Positions 1 through 8,403 of a stretch of 64,000 nt of DNA are shown piece by piece (the stretch's first letter is position 1; the number at the start of each line of letters is the position of its first letter). A program made the translations under genes and the position numbers. The DNA lies in assembly GCF_014770435.1 (NCBI RefSeq), contig NZ_CP061739.1, positions 496,001-560,000 of the forward strand, read 5' to 3'. Source of the stretch: Psychrobacter sp. 28M-43 (GTDB lineage Bacteria > Pseudomonadota > Gammaproteobacteria > Pseudomonadales > Moraxellaceae). The notes beneath the pieces are model-generated. The model did no database searches, was not told the DNA's origin, and worked only from the letters and a program-made list of their open reading frames with translations.

Positions 1-534
1 CAAAGTGCGTTCCAACGGGTGTGCTTGGTATGGCGTGATCTACCAGTACCTGTCATAGCGGTGTTAGAGGGATACTGTATCGGCGCTGGGTTACAGTTGG
101 CGTTGGCTTGTGACATACGTGTCAGTCACCCTGATTGTCAGTTATCTATTATGGAAGCTAAATGGGGGTTAGTGCCAGACATGGGGCTGACCCAATCAGC
201 ATTTGGGGTCCTACGAGAAGATACTCTAAAAGAGCTCGCCATGAGCGCTCGTATCATCGATGCTAATGAAGGCAAAGAGTTAGGCTTGATTAGTCATTGT
301 AGTGAAGCGCCTCTTGAACAAGCACAAAAACTTGCTGCCGAATTCGCAGAGCGCTCTCCTGATGCGGTACTAGCAAGTAAACGCGTGATAAATGCGATGT
401 ATGATCAACCTGCCAAGACTTTGTATAAAGAAAAAGCATGGCAGCTTAAAATGATGCTTGGTCGTAATCGTAAGCTTGCCCTCAGAAAAGCCAAGCAGGC
501 CAGCACCTTATTTGGCAAACGTCAATTCCGTTAA
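1..534 (+). CDS. Enoyl-CoA hydratase/isomerase (crotonase) family protein, 5' end outside window
   Basis: The reading frame is open from the first base, so the gene begins upstream of the window; the GTG at 19 is internal. The visible 177 residues hold the crotonase oxyanion-hole segment (GYCIGAGLQLALACDI) followed by MEAKWGLVPDMG, where a family acid/base residue normally lies, and a typical helical C-terminus. Crotonases act on acyl-CoA thioesters (hydration, isomerisation or hydrolysis); the missing N-terminus prevents a narrower call. The MEAKWGLVPD variant resembles poorly characterised crotonases more than the main beta-oxidation hydratases, but this is a weak judgement. A terminator-like hairpin follows the stop. 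Confidence 0.85.
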   Translation, partial: QSAFQRVCLVWRDLPVPVIAVLEGYCIGAGLQLALACDIRVSHPDCQLSIMEAKWGLVPDMGLTQSAFGVLREDTLKELAMSARIIDANEGKELGLISHCSEAPLEQAQKLAAEFAERSPDAVLASKRVINAMYDQPAKTLYKEKAWQLKMMLGRNRKLALRKAKQASTLFGKRQFR

Positions 535-543
535 ATTTTTTCC

Positions 544-571
544 ACTAGCAACTTTGCTAGTTCTGTTTTTT
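544..571 (+). terminator. Rho-independent terminator of the crotonase gene
   Basis: The perfect inverted repeat ACTAGCAA/TTGCTAGT (544-551 and 554-561) is followed by a T-rich tract. It starts ten bases after the stop codon. The stem is AT-rich, so it may be weak. Confidence 0.6.
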
Positions 572-889
572 ATTTGACTCGCTTTAATAGAAGAGGTTGC
601 TACCTAAGAAAACCAGACATATTTTGATAAGTTCTTTTGACAAGTTTAATTATTAGCGGTTGTTTCGCTATTATCTTATAGCCATTGAAATGCAAGCAGA
701 TAGCACGATATAGCATTGTCTGCTTGCACCGATGTGGGTAAAGATGCACTATTGTTGTTAAAGGTATCTGTTTTGATTACTGGATAAGCCAGTAAAATGA
801 CGAAAGCCTACCTAACAACACGTGCAAGTAATTAAATGTCGAAAAATAAAATATCAAAAATAATAGCCACTATATAAAACGGTCTAAAT
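562..889 (+). other. Spacer with a 10-bp inverted repeat upstream of the drug exporter
   Basis: No gene is seen. The spacer holds a TTGACA hexamer at 637-642 without a convincing -10 partner, and a perfect 10-bp inverted repeat (TGCAAGCAGA at 691-700, TCTGCTTGCA at 719-728). The repeat could be an operator or a leader hairpin for the transporter at 890. Confidence 0.4.
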
Positions 890-2149
890 ATGTCTGCTTC
901 AAAACCCTCCCTTCCAAACAAACCTATCGCTTCTGAGCGAGTGCGCTCTGCTGATTTGCCTGTTGCATGGATTATGATGCTTGGGCTGATGGTTGCGGTA
1001 GGCCCATTATCAATTGATATGTATCTGCCAGCATTGCCATCGATGGCCGATGATTTCGGTGTTTCAACGGCCTTTATGGCCAACTCTGTCCCTGCATACT
1101 TTTTAGGCTTGGTATTTGGACAGCTATTTTACGGACCATTCAGTGATCGTGTCGGCCGTGTCAAACCTTTATATATAGGTATGACGCTGTATGTTATCGC
1201 TTCTATCCTTTGTGCGACTACTGATAATGAGTACGTACTGTTTGCAGGCCGTACTTTACAAGCATTGGGCGCGTGCGTCGGTGCAGTAGTTACTCGTGCA
1301 GCAATTCGAGATCGCCTCACTGCCAAACAAACGGCAAAAGCTTTTTCCATCATGATTTTAGTGATGGGCTTAGCACCCATATTAGCACCATCGCTTGGCG
1401 CGCTATTCTTACAGTTTTTTGATTGGCACTCTATCTTTTGGTTCTTAGCCGCATTTGGCGCTCTAAACTTGCTACTTACCAAGTTTTTCTTTTTCGAAAC
1501 TTTGACCGAAGAAAATCGTAACGTACGTCCTGCAAGGGAAGTGCTCAGTCAATATTGGGACTTATTAAAAGACCCGACTTTTAACTATCCAGCAATTGGT
1601 GGCGGATTGTTAATGGGAGCGATGTTTGTCTATATCAGCTCGGCTTCAGAGCTAATCATGGATACTTATGGCGTCTCAGCAACACATTTCGCTTGGTTGT
1701 TCGGAATGAATGCGGCGGGTTTCGTAGGTTTGACTCAGTTAAACCAATGGCTTACCAATCGCTTTCGAATACTAAGTATTTTACGCTTTGGGGCGATGAT
1801 GCAGGTTATCTCTGCGGGTTTGCTATTCGTGATTGGTTTACTTTTAGGGACAGATGCTTGGTTGCCACTGGTGCTGGCTTGTATTTTCTTTTGTATCGCA
1901 GGATTAGGTCTGACCCAGCCCAATGCTTCTGCAATTGCGCTCGCTTTTCAGAAACGCCGTGCTGGTATGGCAAGCGCACTACAAGGCTCGCTAATGTTTT
2001 CAGTCGGTATCTTTGGCGGTTTGTTATTGAACTTGTTTCCAGTCAACCCTGTCCTCAAGGTCGGTATTGCCCTGTTTTCACTAATGAGTTTCGGTTCTTT
2101 CCTGATTTGGAAAATTGATCGTAACCTTAATTTGGACGACGCAGAGTAA
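890..2149 (+). CDS. Bcr/CflA family multidrug efflux MFS transporter
   Basis: A 419-residue inner-membrane protein with about 12 hydrophobic segments, the usual size for the Bcr/CflA (DHA1) family of proton-driven exporters, whose members extrude bicyclomycin, chloramphenicol or sulfonamides. The N-terminal half has the signature PLSIDMYLPALPSMADDFG and MFS motif A in the loop after TM2 (GPFSDRVGRVKP); the TM4-5 region has RAAIRDR followed by a glycine/proline-rich TM5. The ATG at 890 has no strong ribosome site. The gene stands alone between terminators, with an inverted repeat in its leader. The substrate cannot be told from sequence. Confidence 0.9.
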   Translation: MSASKPSLPNKPIASERVRSADLPVAWIMMLGLMVAVGPLSIDMYLPALPSMADDFGVSTAFMANSVPAYFLGLVFGQLFYGPFSDRVGRVKPLYIGMTLYVIASILCATTDNEYVLFAGRTLQALGACVGAVVTRAAIRDRLTAKQTAKAFSIMILVMGLAPILAPSLGALFLQFFDWHSIFWFLAAFGALNLLLTKFFFFETLTEENRNVRPAREVLSQYWDLLKDPTFNYPAIGGGLLMGAMFVYISSASELIMDTYGVSATHFAWLFGMNAAGFVGLTQLNQWLTNRFRILSILRFGAMMQVISAGLLFVIGLLLGTDAWLPLVLACIFFCIAGLGLTQPNASAIALAFQKRRAGMASALQGSLMFSVGIFGGLLLNLFPVNPVLKVGIALFSLMSFGSFLIWKIDRNLNLDDAE

Positions 2150-2180
2150 CAGCGTCTCTATTTTAAGTTAACTGTATTTT

Positions 2181-2222
2181 AAAAAAGCACTCATATGTTC
2201 ACAGCGTATGAGTGCTTTTTTG
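2181..2222 (+). terminator. Rho-independent terminator of the Bcr/CflA gene
   Basis: An 11-bp stem (AAGCACTCATA / TATGAGTGCTT) with T6 follows the exporter gene. It separates that gene from the signalling unit downstream. Confidence 0.9.
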
Positions 2223-2506
2223 TGCGCTCTATTTATTTTTATTCAGAGCAAAATTAGATTTTATAGACATTTTATATGATGGAATTTATTGATTATAAAC
2301 GAGTATATATTATTTATGGTTATATGCAGCCTTTGCTATATATAGCTTACCTTAAATAATGTCCAAACATAATTATTGCAAACGTAAAATTAGGTAAGTA
2401 TTATCTAACGTAACTTTCTGTAAGTGAATATGTATATACATTGCTAAACCTTGCTAGATTGTCATTCATTAAAATGTAAAACAACGTGAAGTTTCAAGGA
2501 TAGATT
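2223..2506 (+). other. AT-rich promoter region of the signalling operon
   Basis: No open frame or RNA gene is recognised in this very AT-rich stretch. As the only sizeable spacer before five same-strand genes, it should contain their promoter, but no -35/-10 pair stands out. Confidence 0.35.
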
Positions 2507-3370
2507 ATGATGCAGTTATATCGAGCGTTACCGATTCTTTTGGGTATTGGCCTATTCGGCTGCGGTAATTCTACTACTCAAGAAAGTGTAAGCACACCAG
2601 TAAAGGAAGACACAGATAGCTTTGTAAGTAATTTGCCTGATACGGCTCCAGTTATTAAGGTCGGTACTGAAGCTAATTATGCTCCTTATGAATTTAAAGA
2701 TGAATATGGAAATGTAACAGGCTTCGATATAGAACTGATGCAATATATTGGTGAAAATCAAGGTTTTAAAGTTGAAGTTTATAATGATCCTTGGGAAGGA
2801 TTGTTTGATAACTTGGACAATAAAAGTCGAGACATGGTAGCAGCAGGTCTTACTTACAGTAGCGAGCGTGCTAGCAAATATTTGCTTTCAGATGCTTATG
2901 CGCCTCTTCCTACTAGCCTTGTATATTTAGACGAGTCATTAAATATTAAGTCATTAGATGATTTAGGTACTTTAAGAGTAGGTGTATTGACCAGTTCAGA
3001 ACCTTATGAATACTTCGCACAAGGTAAATATAAATTAGGTTCTTTAGAGCAATATCCGACTACATTTGCAGCGGTAGAAGCGATGGCACAAGACAAGGTC
3101 GATGCTGTCGTAGATGATTCTGGTGTACTCCGTTATACATTGAATGATCTACCCAGTTTGCAGCCACAATACTTTGACTATGAAAGCATTAGAGCGGACG
3201 GTGCTCGCAAAGTATTTCTAGTAGATAAAGCTCAGCCTGACCTGCTGAAAAAAGTGAATACAGGGTTAAAAGGGTTAAAAGAAGACGGTACTTACGCAAA
3301 GTTAACGACTAAATGGTTTGGTACAGATTTGACAAAAGCATCTTTGCAGCAACAGGAAATGTTGCAGTAA
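2507..3370 (+). CDS. Family 3 solute-binding lipoprotein (amino-acid-binding type), probable sensor component
   Basis: A 287-residue periplasmic binding protein of the family 3 (polar amino acid) type. It begins with a lipoprotein signal whose lipobox LFGC puts the lipidated Cys at residue 19, so the protein should be anchored to a membrane facing the periplasm. Family features are the N-terminal IKVGTEANYAPYEFKDEYGNVTGFD type motif, the second-lobe LRVGVLTSSEPYEYF and the C-terminal LKEDGTYAKLTTKWFG. Such proteins usually serve ABC importers, but no permease or ATPase gene is present. Instead a membrane kinase gene follows after 82 bp, which suggests a dedicated sensory role. ATGs at 2507 and 2510 are both possible starts. 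Confidence 0.85.
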   Translation: MMQLYRALPILLGIGLFGCGNSTTQESVSTPVKEDTDSFVSNLPDTAPVIKVGTEANYAPYEFKDEYGNVTGFDIELMQYIGENQGFKVEVYNDPWEGLFDNLDNKSRDMVAAGLTYSSERASKYLLSDAYAPLPTSLVYLDESLNIKSLDDLGTLRVGVLTSSEPYEYFAQGKYKLGSLEQYPTTFAAVEAMAQDKVDAVVDDSGVLRYTLNDLPSLQPQYFDYESIRADGARKVFLVDKAQPDLLKKVNTGLKGLKEDGTYAKLTTKWFGTDLTKASLQQQEMLQ

Positions 3371-3452
3371 CCCTAAGCGTAGTAGTTATGGAACGTATTA
3401 TTTTTAAACAACCATAAATATAAATTTATCTATACATTGAAAGGACTATGCT

Positions 3453-5636
3453 ATGACTATATCAACTCAAAACGGTAACTCGCGTTATCGTGGTTTGATC
3501 TTGTCGATTGCTGCCTTCTTGGCATTGATTGGGATACTGCTTGCATTTACGTTTTATACTTCAAGTGTTCTTGAACGCAACACCACATTGGTAAATATAT
3601 CTAATAAAACAGCTAATAATGCTCAAGCTATCATCAAAGACTTGTTCGACTTACAAGGTAGTATTGGTGAACATATTAATTCTCCTCACCAGAAGCGTGT
3701 AAGAGAGAGACTAGACAATAATACCCAAGGTATTGATCAATTGCTTTCTAGTATGCGCGAAGGTTCGGAGTACATTGACGATTCTGGAAATGCTCATAAA
3801 ATTCCAAGTATTAAAACATCAACTGAATTGGCAGCCTTAGAAAGAGCGCAGCAAGATTGGAGTGAGCTAAAACCACTAATTGCAAATTACCTTGAAGGTG
3901 CTGGTGATATTCGGATAGATTCTTCAGACGAGTTGGCATTAGCATATGAACAGGCAAAAACTTCTAGCTTGAGTATGAACGATGCGCTTGATGAGCTGAC
4001 TAATGAAGTTTACGAAGAAACAAAGCGTCAAGCAACTACCATTCGTCTTATTCAGGTACTTGGTGTTGCCGCTATCTTTACCTACTTCCTAATCTTCGTA
4101 TTCTTCTTTGTACGTCGTCTACGTGAAACGGATGCTGAAGCACTTGCCGCTCGCCAAGAAACGCAAGAAATTATGGAAACAGTAAACACGGGTCTTTTCC
4201 TACTTGATAAGGACTTGAATATTGGTCAACAGCATTCTCGCGCGCTGAACAATATCATCGGCTCTGATAGCTTGGCAGGGGAAAACTTTACCAATGTCTT
4301 GCGTGGTCGTATCTCTGATAAAGACCTCAAGACCACACAGCAGTTTATTGAACAGCTCTATAACCCTCGCGTTAAAGAAAAGCTGGTAGATTCACTTAAC
4401 CCGTTAAACAAGGTCATGCTACATAACTTATCTGACGACAAGAGTCTTGATAATCGCTTCTTGGATTTTAAATTCTCACGTGTTTATGACAATAAAGACA
4501 TTGCTCGTATCTTGGTCAACGTTAACGATGTATCAGATGCAGTCTACTTAGAACAGCGCCTAGAAAAAGAGCGTTCACAAAACGATATGCAGATTGAGAT
4601 GTTAACGACTATCTTGAATGTAAATCCAAAGATTATTAATGAGTTTATTGGTAATACCCAAGCGCATATCGAGAAGATGAATAATATCTTGAAAAATCCT
4701 GGTAGCTCGCAGTATGAGCTTGAAGGCAAATTGAAAGCTATTTATCGTGAAATGCACAGTTTAAAAGGTGAAGCCTCAGCACTAAAACTACACAGCTTTA
4801 CTAAGATTGCTTCTGATGCTGAAGACAAGTTGCATGCATTACAAAACCAAGGTCAGTTGTCTGGTAATGATTTCTTACCATTGGCGGTACATTTGGATGA
4901 CTTACTCAGCTTATCGAACACGATTGCGACGTTGGGTGAGCGTATCAACCGCTCAGCACCGACAGCAGCTAAGTCGTCAACCGTACAAGCACCAGTCGCT
5001 ACTCAAAATCCAGTAGCAGACCATGCAGCTAGCAATGCTGATTTTGATGGTGGGCTAGATATCGACTTAGACAATGAAGCAGATGACGATTTATTGTCTT
5101 TTTACAATGGATTCACAAAAGAGATTGCTGCAAGACAAGGCAAGCGAGTACAGCTAAAAAGTACGACGCTAACCCAAACCAGTATTCCAGCGCATCTTGC
5201 AAAGCCAATCAAAGAAATCAGTATCCAGTTGTTACGTAATGCGGTGGTCCATGGTATCGAGTCGCCAAGTGTGCGTCACACTGCTGGCAAAACTGACGTT
5301 GGGACCATAGATTTGGAAGTGCAAGACAACGGTTCAAACTTTATGTTGGTTGTGCAAGACGACGGACAAGGCGTCAACTATGACAGCATCCGTAATAAAC
5401 TGATTCAAGAAGGTCGTTTCGGTACGGAAGAGGCAAATCAGCTTAGTAAAGGTGACTTGCTCAAACAGCTGTTCTCTTCTGGATTCTCTACTAAAGAGCA
5501 CGCAGATGAAGACGGTGGTCGCGGTGTTGGACTTGATATCATCAAGGCAAAAGTAAAAGAGTATGATGGCAAGCTTAATGTAAATAGCGAGCTAGGTCAG
5601 ATGACACGGTTTGTCATTACTTTACCTAAAGCTTAA
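3453..5636 (+). CDS. Membrane-bound CheA-like hybrid kinase: periplasmic sensor, PAS-like, Hpt and HATPase, no CheW domain
   Basis: A 727-residue sensor kinase. TM1 lies near residues 13-35, a periplasmic region of about 160 residues follows, then TM2 near 199-221. Next come a PAS-like stretch (about 240-350), a helical Hpt domain with phospho-acceptor motif MHSLKGEA (His435), and a CheA-type ATPase: N box LLRNAVVHGIE (Asn596), G1 box DDGQGV (636-641) and G2 box GGRGVGLDI (688-696). It ends straight after the ATPase, so the CheA P5/CheW-coupling domain is absent and receptor-array assembly is unlikely. No classical H-box is seen. The start at 3453 has an AAGGAC site seven bases upstream. The neighbours make it the probable kinase for the receiver at 5698. 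Confidence 0.85.
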   Translation: MTISTQNGNSRYRGLILSIAAFLALIGILLAFTFYTSSVLERNTTLVNISNKTANNAQAIIKDLFDLQGSIGEHINSPHQKRVRERLDNNTQGIDQLLSSMREGSEYIDDSGNAHKIPSIKTSTELAALERAQQDWSELKPLIANYLEGAGDIRIDSSDELALAYEQAKTSSLSMNDALDELTNEVYEETKRQATTIRLIQVLGVAAIFTYFLIFVFFFVRRLRETDAEALAARQETQEIMETVNTGLFLLDKDLNIGQQHSRALNNIIGSDSLAGENFTNVLRGRISDKDLKTTQQFIEQLYNPRVKEKLVDSLNPLNKVMLHNLSDDKSLDNRFLDFKFSRVYDNKDIARILVNVNDVSDAVYLEQRLEKERSQNDMQIEMLTTILNVNPKIINEFIGNTQAHIEKMNNILKNPGSSQYELEGKLKAIYREMHSLKGEASALKLHSFTKIASDAEDKLHALQNQGQLSGNDFLPLAVHLDDLLSLSNTIATLGERINRSAPTAAKSSTVQAPVATQNPVADHAASNADFDGGLDIDLDNEADDDLLSFYNGFTKEIAARQGKRVQLKSTTLTQTSIPAHLAKPIKEISIQLLRNAVVHGIESPSVRHTAGKTDVGTIDLEVQDNGSNFMLVVQDDGQGVNYDSIRNKLIQEGRFGTEEANQLSKGDLLKQLFSSGFSTKEHADEDGGRGVGLDIIKAKVKEYDGKLNVNSELGQMTRFVITLPKA

Positions 5637-5697
5637 TTAAAATAGTAATTATATTGTCAGGGACGACAAGCACTTCATTAAAGGTAGTAGATAAGTT

Positions 5698-6060
5698 ATG
5701 CATAAGTTAATGATTGTTGATGATTCAAATATTATTAGAAACCGTATTCAGCGCGCATACGATTCAGGAAAGTTCATGTTGGTTGCGACAGCGACTAGCG
5801 GTGTTCAAGCCATCGAAAAGTTTAACGTCCATCGTCCTGATGTGATCACCATGGACCTAACCATGCCACAGATGGATGGGCTAGAGTGTATTGAAAAAAT
5901 CATCGCGATTGATCCTGAAGTACGCATTTTAGTGGTATCAGCGTTATCTGACAAAGCCACCGGCATTGAAGCACTGTCGTTAGGTGCTAGCGGATTTTTG
6001 TGCAAGCCTTTTTCGGAAGAGGAGCTTGTAGAGTCTTTGTATGAGCTGATGCAAGACTAA
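5698..6060 (+). CDS. Single-domain CheY-like response regulator
   Basis: A 120-residue stand-alone receiver domain. The acidic pocket is Asp8-Asp9, the phospho-acceptor is Asp53 (TMDLTMP), and the switch residues are Ser81 (VVSALS) and Lys103 (CKPF), so all catalytic positions are intact. There is no DNA-binding or enzymatic output domain; it must act by binding a partner. It lies 61 bp after the CheA-like kinase and 30 bp before the first CheX gene. The obvious reading is that His435 of the kinase feeds Asp53 and that the CheX proteins remove the phosphate; this is inference from gene order. Confidence 0.92.
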   Translation: MHKLMIVDDSNIIRNRIQRAYDSGKFMLVATATSGVQAIEKFNVHRPDVITMDLTMPQMDGLECIEKIIAIDPEVRILVVSALSDKATGIEALSLGASGFLCKPFSEEELVESLYELMQD

Positions 6061-6090
6061 TACCATTCATCGACCAAAGCAGATGTCATT

Positions 6091-6540
6091 ATGAAAGAGC
6101 AAAAGCTACAGATTTTTTTAAGTATTATTAGTAATTATTTTGACCAGTTTGGGGGAGAAGAGCTTATTGCTGATACCCCTTACTTACTAGAAAACAAACA
6201 GCCAAAAGTCCACGATTATACGGGCGTGATTGGTATATCTGGTGGCCAAAAAGGGGTGGTGTATTTTTCGGCGACGCGTGACTTGCTGTCTTCAATATTA
6301 GACAGCATGGGCGAAACCGATAAAAGTGAAGAGAACTATGTAGATCTGGCTGGGGAAGTGGCCAATACAATTGCAGGCAATGCACGCAAAGAGTTTGGCT
6401 CAGAGTTTCATATCTCTGTACCATTTGTGTTCAAAGGTGCGCCGCAAAGTATTGTGTTGCCGAACGATGAGCGTTCTTTTATCATCCCCATCACTTGGCA
6501 TTCTCAAGTAGGCGAGATTGTGGTTTGTTTGCAAGACTAA
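6091..6540 (+). CDS. CheX-like phosphatase, first copy
   Basis: A 149-residue protein of the CheX family, which in Thermotoga and Borrelia dephosphorylates CheY-P. The key helix is DLAGEVANTIAGNARKEFG, with the catalytic-type Glu89 and Asn92 (ExxN) and the conserved GNAR at 96-99. The fold is predicted as one CheX domain with no fused partner. The gene sits 30 bp after the receiver and 35 bp before a second paralogue. The copies share the ExxN helix, a DTPYL segment and a DY(T/S)GVI segment, so they look like an old tandem duplication. Confidence 0.85.
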   Translation: MKEQKLQIFLSIISNYFDQFGGEELIADTPYLLENKQPKVHDYTGVIGISGGQKGVVYFSATRDLLSSILDSMGETDKSEENYVDLAGEVANTIAGNARKEFGSEFHISVPFVFKGAPQSIVLPNDERSFIIPITWHSQVGEIVVCLQD

Positions 6541-6575
6541 TGCTGCCACGTAATACAGATGGATATTAATATATT

Positions 6576-7025
6576 ATGGTTAAAGTAGAAAAATTGGGTG
6601 TGTTTCTAAGCTCGATTAATGCGTTTTTTGCGCAAATCGATGGCTCAGAAGTGTCAATTGATACCCCTTACTTGAACAACAACAAAAGCGCGATTGGCTT
6701 TGATTATAGCGGTGTTATCAAGATATCAGGGCCTTTAGAGGGCTGCGTCTATGTCAGTGCACCAAGCGTTATGTTGCGAGAAGTCATCAAAGTGATGGGC
6801 GAGCCTGACTCTTCAATCACCATGATGAAAGATTTGTTGGGTGAAATGGCCAATACAATCTCAGGTAATGCTCGTACAGAGTTTGGTTCAGAGTTTATTA
6901 TCTCTCCGCCGCACATTGTGGAGAGTGCGCCAAGCGTGTCTTATTTGCCTAAAGATCGTCAAAGTTATATCACACCATTTACGTGGCGTGGTTACAAAGC
7001 GGTCATCGGTATTTGCATTGCATAA
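6576..7025 (+). CDS. CheX-like phosphatase, second copy
   Basis: A 149-residue paralogue of the preceding protein, equal in length. It keeps the phosphatase helix DLLGEMANTISGNARTEFG with Glu90 and Asn93, and has diverged elsewhere, mostly in the first 60 residues and the C-terminus. CheX proteins studied elsewhere are homodimers; two co-encoded variants could form a heterodimer, or one could act on a different receiver. It is the last gene of the unit and is followed by a terminator. Confidence 0.85.
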   Translation: MVKVEKLGVFLSSINAFFAQIDGSEVSIDTPYLNNNKSAIGFDYSGVIKISGPLEGCVYVSAPSVMLREVIKVMGEPDSSITMMKDLLGEMANTISGNARTEFGSEFIISPPHIVESAPSVSYLPKDRQSYITPFTWRGYKAVIGICIA

Positions 7026-7114
7026 GTTATAGTCAATCCTCTAAACGAGTGATAACTATAAAAGAGCGACAGCATTAACCTTGCTTGAAAGTAGCTATTA
7101 AAAAGATAATTATG

Positions 7115-7147
7115 AAAAAAGCGATGCAATTGCGTCGCTTTTTTTTG
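7115..7147 (+). terminator. Terminator closing the five-gene signalling operon
   Basis: A GCGA...TCGC stem with a near-palindromic interior (7121-7138) is preceded by A6 and followed by T7. Together with the hairpin at 2181-2222 it brackets the genes from 2507 to 7025 as one transcription unit. Confidence 0.85.
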
Positions 7148-7202
7148 TTTTATTATCGCCATATTTTGTTTTTATCTTATTGATACACTACGAATAAACT
7201 GC

Positions 7203-7232
7203 TGGAGATTTCAAGACGTTATGTGATAAAAT
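7203..7232 (+). promoter_or_regulatory. Likely rpsB promoter with extended -10
   Basis: TGGAGA at 7203-7208 (4 of 6 matches to the -35 consensus), an 18-bp spacer, and TAAAAT at 7227-7232 preceded by TGA, which makes an extended -10. Transcription from here gives a leader of about 250 bases before rpsB. Confidence 0.5.
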
Positions 7233-7487
7233 ACAGCGCAGCTATTTTTTATAATTCACTTTATAGTTTAGATTCGGGCATTTGCTTCAATCTAGCGATA
7301 GCTTCTTTTTTTAAACCAACCAATGACACACACATCATGGCAAAAAATTGCTGGGTGTTTGGCGACTTGATTAATTTGTGATCTGTTAGTGCTTTACTAA
7401 TGAAAACTAACCGGTAGCAGATGCGTGTCGCTAAATAGGCTGTTTTTGTGATGTGGAGGCATAACCCAACCAATAGGATATATTCTC
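7233..7487 (+). promoter_or_regulatory. rpsB: Long rpsB 5' leader, probable site of S2 autoregulation
   Basis: About 250 bases without a convincing gene separate the likely promoter from the rpsB start. rpsB leaders in proteobacteria carry structured elements through which ribosomal protein S2 represses its own synthesis. I could not fold this leader reliably, so the role is inferred from position and length. Confidence 0.4.
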
Positions 7488-8279
7488 ATGGCTACAAAGA
7501 ATCCAACCAAAATCGAAATGCGCGACTTACTACAAGCAGGCGCTCACTTTGGTCACCAAACACGTTTTTGGAACCCAAAAATGGGTCCATACATCTTTGG
7601 CGCACGTAACAAAATCCATATCATCAACTTAGAGCACACCGTAAAAGCGTTCAACGAAGCGTTGACTTACGTAAACGGCCTAGCTGCTAAGAAAAACAAA
7701 GTATTATTTGTTGGTACTAAACGCGCTGCAAGCGGTATCGTACGTGAGCAAGCAGCTCGCGCTGGCATGCCATACGTTGACCATCGCTGGTTAGGTGGTA
7801 TGTTGACTAACTGGAAAACTCTACGTCAGTCAATCAACCGTCTAAAAGAGCTAGAAAAGCAAGCAGAAGATGGTACTTTCGCTAAGCTGACTAAGCGTGA
7901 AGCGCTAGAGCGTACTCGCGATATGGAAAAACTTGAGCGTTCACTAGGTGGTATCAAAGATATGGGCGGCCTACCTGACGCTATCTTTGTAGTAGACGTA
8001 GATCACGAAGCTATCGCTATTAAAGAAGCCAAGAACTTGGGTATCCCAGTTATCGGTATCGTTGATACTAACTCTAGCCCAGACAACGTTGATTACATCA
8101 TCCCAGCTAACGATGATGCTATCCGTGCTGTGACTTTGTACGTAACTTCTATGGCTGATGCTATCATCGCTGGTAAAGAATACGCACAAACTCAAGCTGG
8201 TGGTAAAGCTGAGCAAGCACCTGCTGCAACTGAAGAAGCGCCAGCTGCAGAAGAAGCTGCAGCAACTCCAGCAGAATAA
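7488..8279 (+). CDS. rpsB: 30S ribosomal protein S2
   Basis: A 263-residue S2. The conserved opening [22 protein letters not shown], the [13 protein letters not shown] segment and the central [20 protein letters not shown] and [12 protein letters not shown] blocks are all present. It binds the head-body junction of the small subunit and is needed for S1 binding. Compared with E. coli S2 (241 residues) it has a longer C-terminal tail, very rich in Ala and Glu. It is followed by tsf, the universal partner gene, after a 374-bp spacer with two hairpins. Confidence 0.98.
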   Translation: MATKNPTKIEMRDLLQAGAHFGHQTRFWNPKMGPYIFGARNKIHIINLEHTVKAFNEALTYVNGLAAKKNKVLFVGTKRAASGIVREQAARAGMPYVDHRWLGGMLTNWKTLRQSINRLKELEKQAEDGTFAKLTKREALERTRDMEKLERSLGGIKDMGGLPDAIFVVDVDHEAIAIKEAKNLGIPVIGIVDTNSSPDNVDYIIPANDDAIRAVTLYVTSMADAIIAGKEYAQTQAGGKAEQAPAATEEAPAAEEAAATPAE

Positions 8280-8309
8280 GTAGCTGACTTGAAAAGTTTA
8301 ACTTTGTAA

Positions 8310-8340
8310 GGATGTCTTGATAGTGTATCTATCAGCATCC
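8310..8340 (+). terminator. rpsB-tsf intergenic hairpin 1 (attenuator-like)
   Basis: The stem is GGATG...CATCC enclosing TGATAG/CTATCA, with a small bulge. No T tract follows, so it may be an RNA-processing or stability element, or a partial attenuator that lowers tsf expression relative to rpsB. Confidence 0.45.
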
Positions 8341-8375
8341 ATATAATGTTTTGAACAGCGTATAAGCTCATAATA

Positions 8376-8403
8376 GGCATGATGTAGTTTTACTCGTCAT
8401 GCC
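8376..8403 (+). terminator. rpsB-tsf intergenic hairpin 2 (attenuator-like)
   Basis: A perfect 7-bp stem, GGCATGA/TCATGCC, with a 14-base loop is followed by TTGTTATTG, a poor T tract. With hairpin 1 it fits incomplete termination between rpsB and tsf. The remaining spacer up to tsf is AT-rich and holds no gene. Confidence 0.45.

Noticed and set aside
1693-2118. Plus-strand 141-codon frame overlapping the Bcr/CflA gene
   Set aside because: It is an alternative frame inside the C-terminal half of a clear membrane transporter, with no independent evidence.
2507-7025. Flagellar chemotaxis cluster
   Set aside because: There is no CheW, CheR, CheB, receptor or flagellar gene, and the kinase lacks the CheW-like domain, so classical chemotaxis is not supported.
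7261-7473. Minus-strand 70-codon frame in the rpsB leader
   Set aside because: It has no homology I recognise and no good ribosome site; a structured rpsB leader explains the region better.
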